A DNA stretch of 7,728 nt from Actinomycetota bacterium (lineage in GTDB: Bacteria > Actinomycetota > Acidimicrobiia > Acidimicrobiales > JAHWKP01), in contig JAHWKP010000081.1 of assembly GCA_019347775.1 (NCBI GenBank), positions 1 to 7,728 on the forward strand, read 5' to 3'. The notes below the pieces were generated by a model. That model did no database searches, had not been told where the DNA came from, and worked only from the letters and a program-made list of their open reading frames with translations. Numbering within the stretch: the first letter of the stretch is position 1; each line of letters opens with the position of its first letter. A program made the position numbers and the translations under genes. Below are positions 5,880 to 7,728 of the stretch, in pieces.

Positions 5880-6569
5880 ATGACGACCGAAGCTGCAGCT
5901 GCCTACCGGGAGTCCCGTGAGAGGATTGGCAAGATCGTCCGGGGAGCGGGATCGGCGGCCGACGGCGCTGAGGTGCCCGCATGTCCCGGCTGGACTCCCA
6001 AAGATGTTGTCAGCCATCTCACCGGAGTATGCGCGGACATCCTGGCCGGCAGGCTCGACGGCGTGGGCACCGACGCGTGGACCGCAGTGCAGGTCGAAGA
6101 GCGCCGCTCCCGCACCGTCGATGAAATCCTGCACGAGTGGGACGACGTCGGTACCCAGGTCGAAGGGCTAATGACCAGCTTTCCGGAGTGGGCTGCGAAC
6201 CAAATGGTCTTCGACGTTCTCAGCCACGAGCACGATCTGGCGGACGCACTACGCCTTCCGGCTCCTGATGCACCGCAGGCCGAGGGCCCTGCCCTCGACT
6301 TTGCTGTGAACGCGTTCGTTGCACGGGCCGAAAGCTTGCATGCGCCAGCGCTAACCGTGGTATCCGGTGAGCGCAAGTGGTCTGCGAAGGGGGAAGGGCC
6401 CGAGGCAACGCTCACCGCCGCACCGCTCGAGCTGATTCGGTGCTTGACCGGCCGGCGCACTGCGGATCAGATCAGGGCCCTCGACTGGGGCGGCGCCGAC
6501 GCGAGGCCCTGGCTTCCCGCCTTCGAGATCGGCCACTTCAAAATCCGCGACAGCCCGATCGTGCCCTGA
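5880..6569 (+). CDS. Maleylpyruvate isomerase-like protein, mycothiol-dependent DinB superfamily (TIGR03083-type)
   Basis: The 229-residue protein has the MDMPI-type N-terminal domain: a four-helix DinB-like bundle with VPACPGWTPKDVVSHLTGV at 32-50, then VFDVLSHEHDLADALRLP around 110-127. H46, H116 and H118 are the likely metal-binding histidine triad seen in this superfamily. Characterised relatives use mycothiol as cofactor, for example maleylpyruvate isomerase of gentisate catabolism. Most actinobacterial members are uncharacterised, so the reaction here is unknown. The C-terminal portion (about 140-205) has LTAAPLELIRCLTGRRTADQIRALDW, matching the small second domain of the family. The ATG at 5880 lacks a Shine-Dalgarno but fits a leaderless transcript from TAGTGT. 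Its TGA overlaps the likely start of the following TetR gene (CTGA), which suggests they are made together and that the regulator controls this gene or responds to its substrate. Confidence 0.9.
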   Translation: MTTEAAAAYRESRERIGKIVRGAGSAADGAEVPACPGWTPKDVVSHLTGVCADILAGRLDGVGTDAWTAVQVEERRSRTVDEILHEWDDVGTQVEGLMTSFPEWAANQMVFDVLSHEHDLADALRLPAPDAPQAEGPALDFAVNAFVARAESLHAPALTVVSGERKWSAKGEGPEATLTAAPLELIRCLTGRRTADQIRALDWGGADARPWLPAFEIGHFKIRDSPIVP

Positions 6570-7135
6570 CCAGCCCAGCGCGGGAGCGCATTCTTCGGGC
6601 GACTTTCGACTGCATCGCCCGGTTTGGCATGGGCAAGACGGCGGTCGACGACGTCGCCCGTGCTGCTCGTCTCTCCCGGGCCACCGTCTACCGCCACTTT
6701 CCCGGAGGCAAGGATCAGTTGATCCGCGAGACGGTGATGTGGGAGACGGCCCGCGTAGTCGAGGACCTACGCCGGACGGTCGCCGGAGCGACCGGGCTAG
6801 AGGATCTCCTGGTGGAAACGCTGATATTCGGCCACCGCGCCGTCAGCACCCACGAGGTGCTGCAGAAGGTTCTAGAGACCGAGCCTCAGCGGATACTTCC
6901 CGCTCTGCTGTCGGAGACGCCGTGGCTCGTGCAACTGTTGGCGTCGCACCTGCAGCCCGCCATTGAATCCCAGCCCGGTAGGCGCGCAGGGATGGAACCG
7001 GGGGAGGCGGCAGCTCACATGGCCAGGCTGGTGCTTTCGTTCATCACGGCGCCGGGCGGCCGGGATCTGGACGACGCCGAGGTGGCTCGGGGCCTGGTCA
7101 GAGCCCAGTTCATGCCCATCCTGGTCGGTGACTAG
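6566..7135 (+). CDS. TetR/AcrR family transcriptional regulator (first of two)
   Basis: A 189-residue TetR regulator if started at CTG 6566. The DNA-binding domain covers about residues 5-53: RERILRATFDCIARFGMGKTAVDDVARAARLSRATVYRHFPGGKDQLI in outline, with the helix-turn-helix at about 28-47 and the canonical YRHFPGGKDQL ending. The remaining helical part (about 60-189) would bind a ligand and dimerise. No ATG, GTG or TTG exists in frame near the domain; the frame is open upstream, but the nearest GTG (6440) would add 42 residues lying inside the upstream gene in another frame. CTG at 6566 overlaps the upstream TGA as CTGA, mimicking the common ATGA coupling. A sequencing error or a GTG further upstream are alternatives. 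The protein is probably a repressor acting on the neighbourhood, with a candidate palindromic site at 7141-7164. The DNA-binding domain is intact. Confidence 0.9.
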   Translation: MTSPARERILRATFDCIARFGMGKTAVDDVARAARLSRATVYRHFPGGKDQLIRETVMWETARVVEDLRRTVAGATGLEDLLVETLIFGHRAVSTHEVLQKVLETEPQRILPALLSETPWLVQLLASHLQPAIESQPGRRAGMEPGEAAAHMARLVLSFITAPGGRDLDDAEVARGLVRAQFMPILVGD

Positions 7136-7168
7136 ACAGAGAGACAGATTCTTCGTACTGTCTCACGA
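7133..7168 (+). promoter_or_regulatory. Promoter with embedded palindrome in front of the second TetR gene
   Basis: TAGACA (7133-7138) matches five of six bases of the TTGACA -35, a 17-bp spacer follows, then TACTGT (7156-7161) of the TANNNT -10 type, and 7 nt later the GTG at 7169. This suggests a leaderless transcript. A perfect inverted repeat, GAGACAG (7141-7147) and CTGTCTC (7158-7164) with a 10-bp spacer, covers the spacer and overlaps the -10. This is the expected place for a TetR-type operator, so one or both neighbouring regulators may repress here. The -35 includes the stop codon of the first regulator. Confidence 0.6.
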
Positions 7169-7728
7169 GTGCCTGTTTCTAACCGGGGCCAGCGTCCCGT
7201 AGCCGCCCCTCGAGTGCTGCACGAGGCCGCCCTCGCGTGCATATCCCGCTACGGGGTAGCCAAGACCAACCTCGACGATGTCGCCGCAGAAGCCGGACTC
7301 AGCCGGGCCGCGGCCTACCGGGCGTGTCCCGGCGGCAAGGACGCACTAATCGCGTCGGTCTTTGCGACCGAGGCGGCCGGGGTTATGGAGGCGGTGACCT
7401 CGGCGGCGTCGCATGCCGACGACCTGGCCGCCGCCTTGGCACAGGGAATGTCGGCTGCGGCACGGCGCCTGGGCTCGAACGAGGCTCTTCGCTTCGTGCT
7501 GCGTTACGAGCCCGAGCTCGTCCTGCCGCATCTCAGCTTCGCGGGACTCGACAATTTCCTGGCCGCCGCTTCCGCGGCGCTGGCACCGGCTCTCGCCCGT
7601 TGGCTCGAGCCTTCGCCGGCCCGGGCAACGGCCGAAATCTGCACCCGTCTGTTCGTATCCCACTGGGGAAACCCGGACCCGCGAGTCCGCCTCTCCGATC
7701 CCGAGCACACCCTCCGACTGGTGGAGGA
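7169..7728 (+). CDS. TetR/AcrR family transcriptional regulator (second, 3' end beyond window)
   Basis: The frame starting at GTG 7169 stays open to the window edge, giving at least 186 residues with no stop yet. Residues 15-60 form a TetR DNA-binding domain: VLHEAALACISRYGVAKTNLDDVAAEAGLSRAAAYRACPGGKDALI in outline, helix-turn-helix at about 36-55. The usual YRHF is altered to YRAC, replacing the conserved His and the buried Phe. It shares about 22 of 36 residues with the first regulator over this domain, and the later parts also look alike (EPQRILPALL versus EPELVLPHLS), so the two are probably tandem paralogues. The start is supported by the leaderless promoter pattern; there is no ribosome site near it. 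The open frame, in the same phase as the first regulator, is separated from it by the TAG at 7133. Being cut off, its full length is unknown, though a TetR protein normally ends at about 190-210 residues, so little is missing. Confidence 0.9.
   Translation, partial: MPVSNRGQRPVAAPRVLHEAALACISRYGVAKTNLDDVAAEAGLSRAAAYRACPGGKDALIASVFATEAAGVMEAVTSAASHADDLAAALAQGMSAAARRLGSNEALRFVLRYEPELVLPHLSFAGLDNFLAAASAALAPALARWLEPSPARATAEICTRLFVSHWGNPDPRVRLSDPEHTLRLVE

Noticed and set aside
6377..6565. Upstream extension of the first TetR gene to ATG 6377
   Set aside because: The extension lies in the shadow of the isomerase-like gene, is Arg-rich, and would place 63 unrelated residues before a normal TetR head.
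7346..7710. Minus-strand open frames near the window end
   Set aside because: They are antisense to the second TetR gene, whose DNA-binding domain is clear in the + strand.

Overview
This is a GC-rich chromosomal window with the gene order and codon style of an actinobacterium. The best guess is an uncultured or poorly studied Acidimicrobiia-type lineage. The grounds are the rpsO-pnp-dapB block, a mycothiol-dependent maleylpyruvate isomerase-like protein (a largely actinobacterial family), and promoters of the TANNNT-plus-7-nt leaderless kind. Species level cannot be judged from the sequence alone.

Layout. Positions 1-111 hold the last codons of an unidentified gene. Positions 112-380 are a structured, non-coding leader. 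The core block on the + strand follows: rpsO (ribosomal protein S15, 381-641), a 141-nt spacer full of inverted repeats, pnp (polynucleotide phosphorylase, 783-3326) with a long Arg/Gly/Asp-rich tail, and dapB (lysine/diaminopimelate pathway, 3414-4214). The M16 peptidase gene that often sits between pnp and dapB in actinobacteria is absent here. dapB converges with a minus-strand pair: a DedA/VTT-like membrane protein (5850-5089) overlaps a metal-dependent amidohydrolase of the Amidohydrolase_2 type (5092-4226) by ATGA. Only 29 bp separate the start of that pair from a divergent + strand set: a mycothiol-dependent isomerase/DinB-like protein (5880-6569), a TetR regulator whose only sensible start is a CTG overlapping the previous stop (6566-7135), and a second TetR regulator cut off by the window end (7169-7728).

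How the parts work together. rpsO and pnp join ribosome assembly and mRNA decay, and such operons are usually controlled post-transcriptionally. The leader and spacer hairpins fit that. dapB is ordinary housekeeping. The second half looks like an accessory catabolic or stress cluster: membrane protein plus hydrolase on one strand, thiol-dependent enzyme plus two related TetR regulators on the other. A strong promoter with an embedded palindrome lies in front of the second TetR gene.

I saw no CRISPR array, tRNA, rRNA, insertion sequence or phage gene. Nothing proves a new system. The most informative signals are the promoter/operator at 7133-7169, the CTG/TGA overlap at 6566, and the alternative RNA structures around rpsO and pnp.
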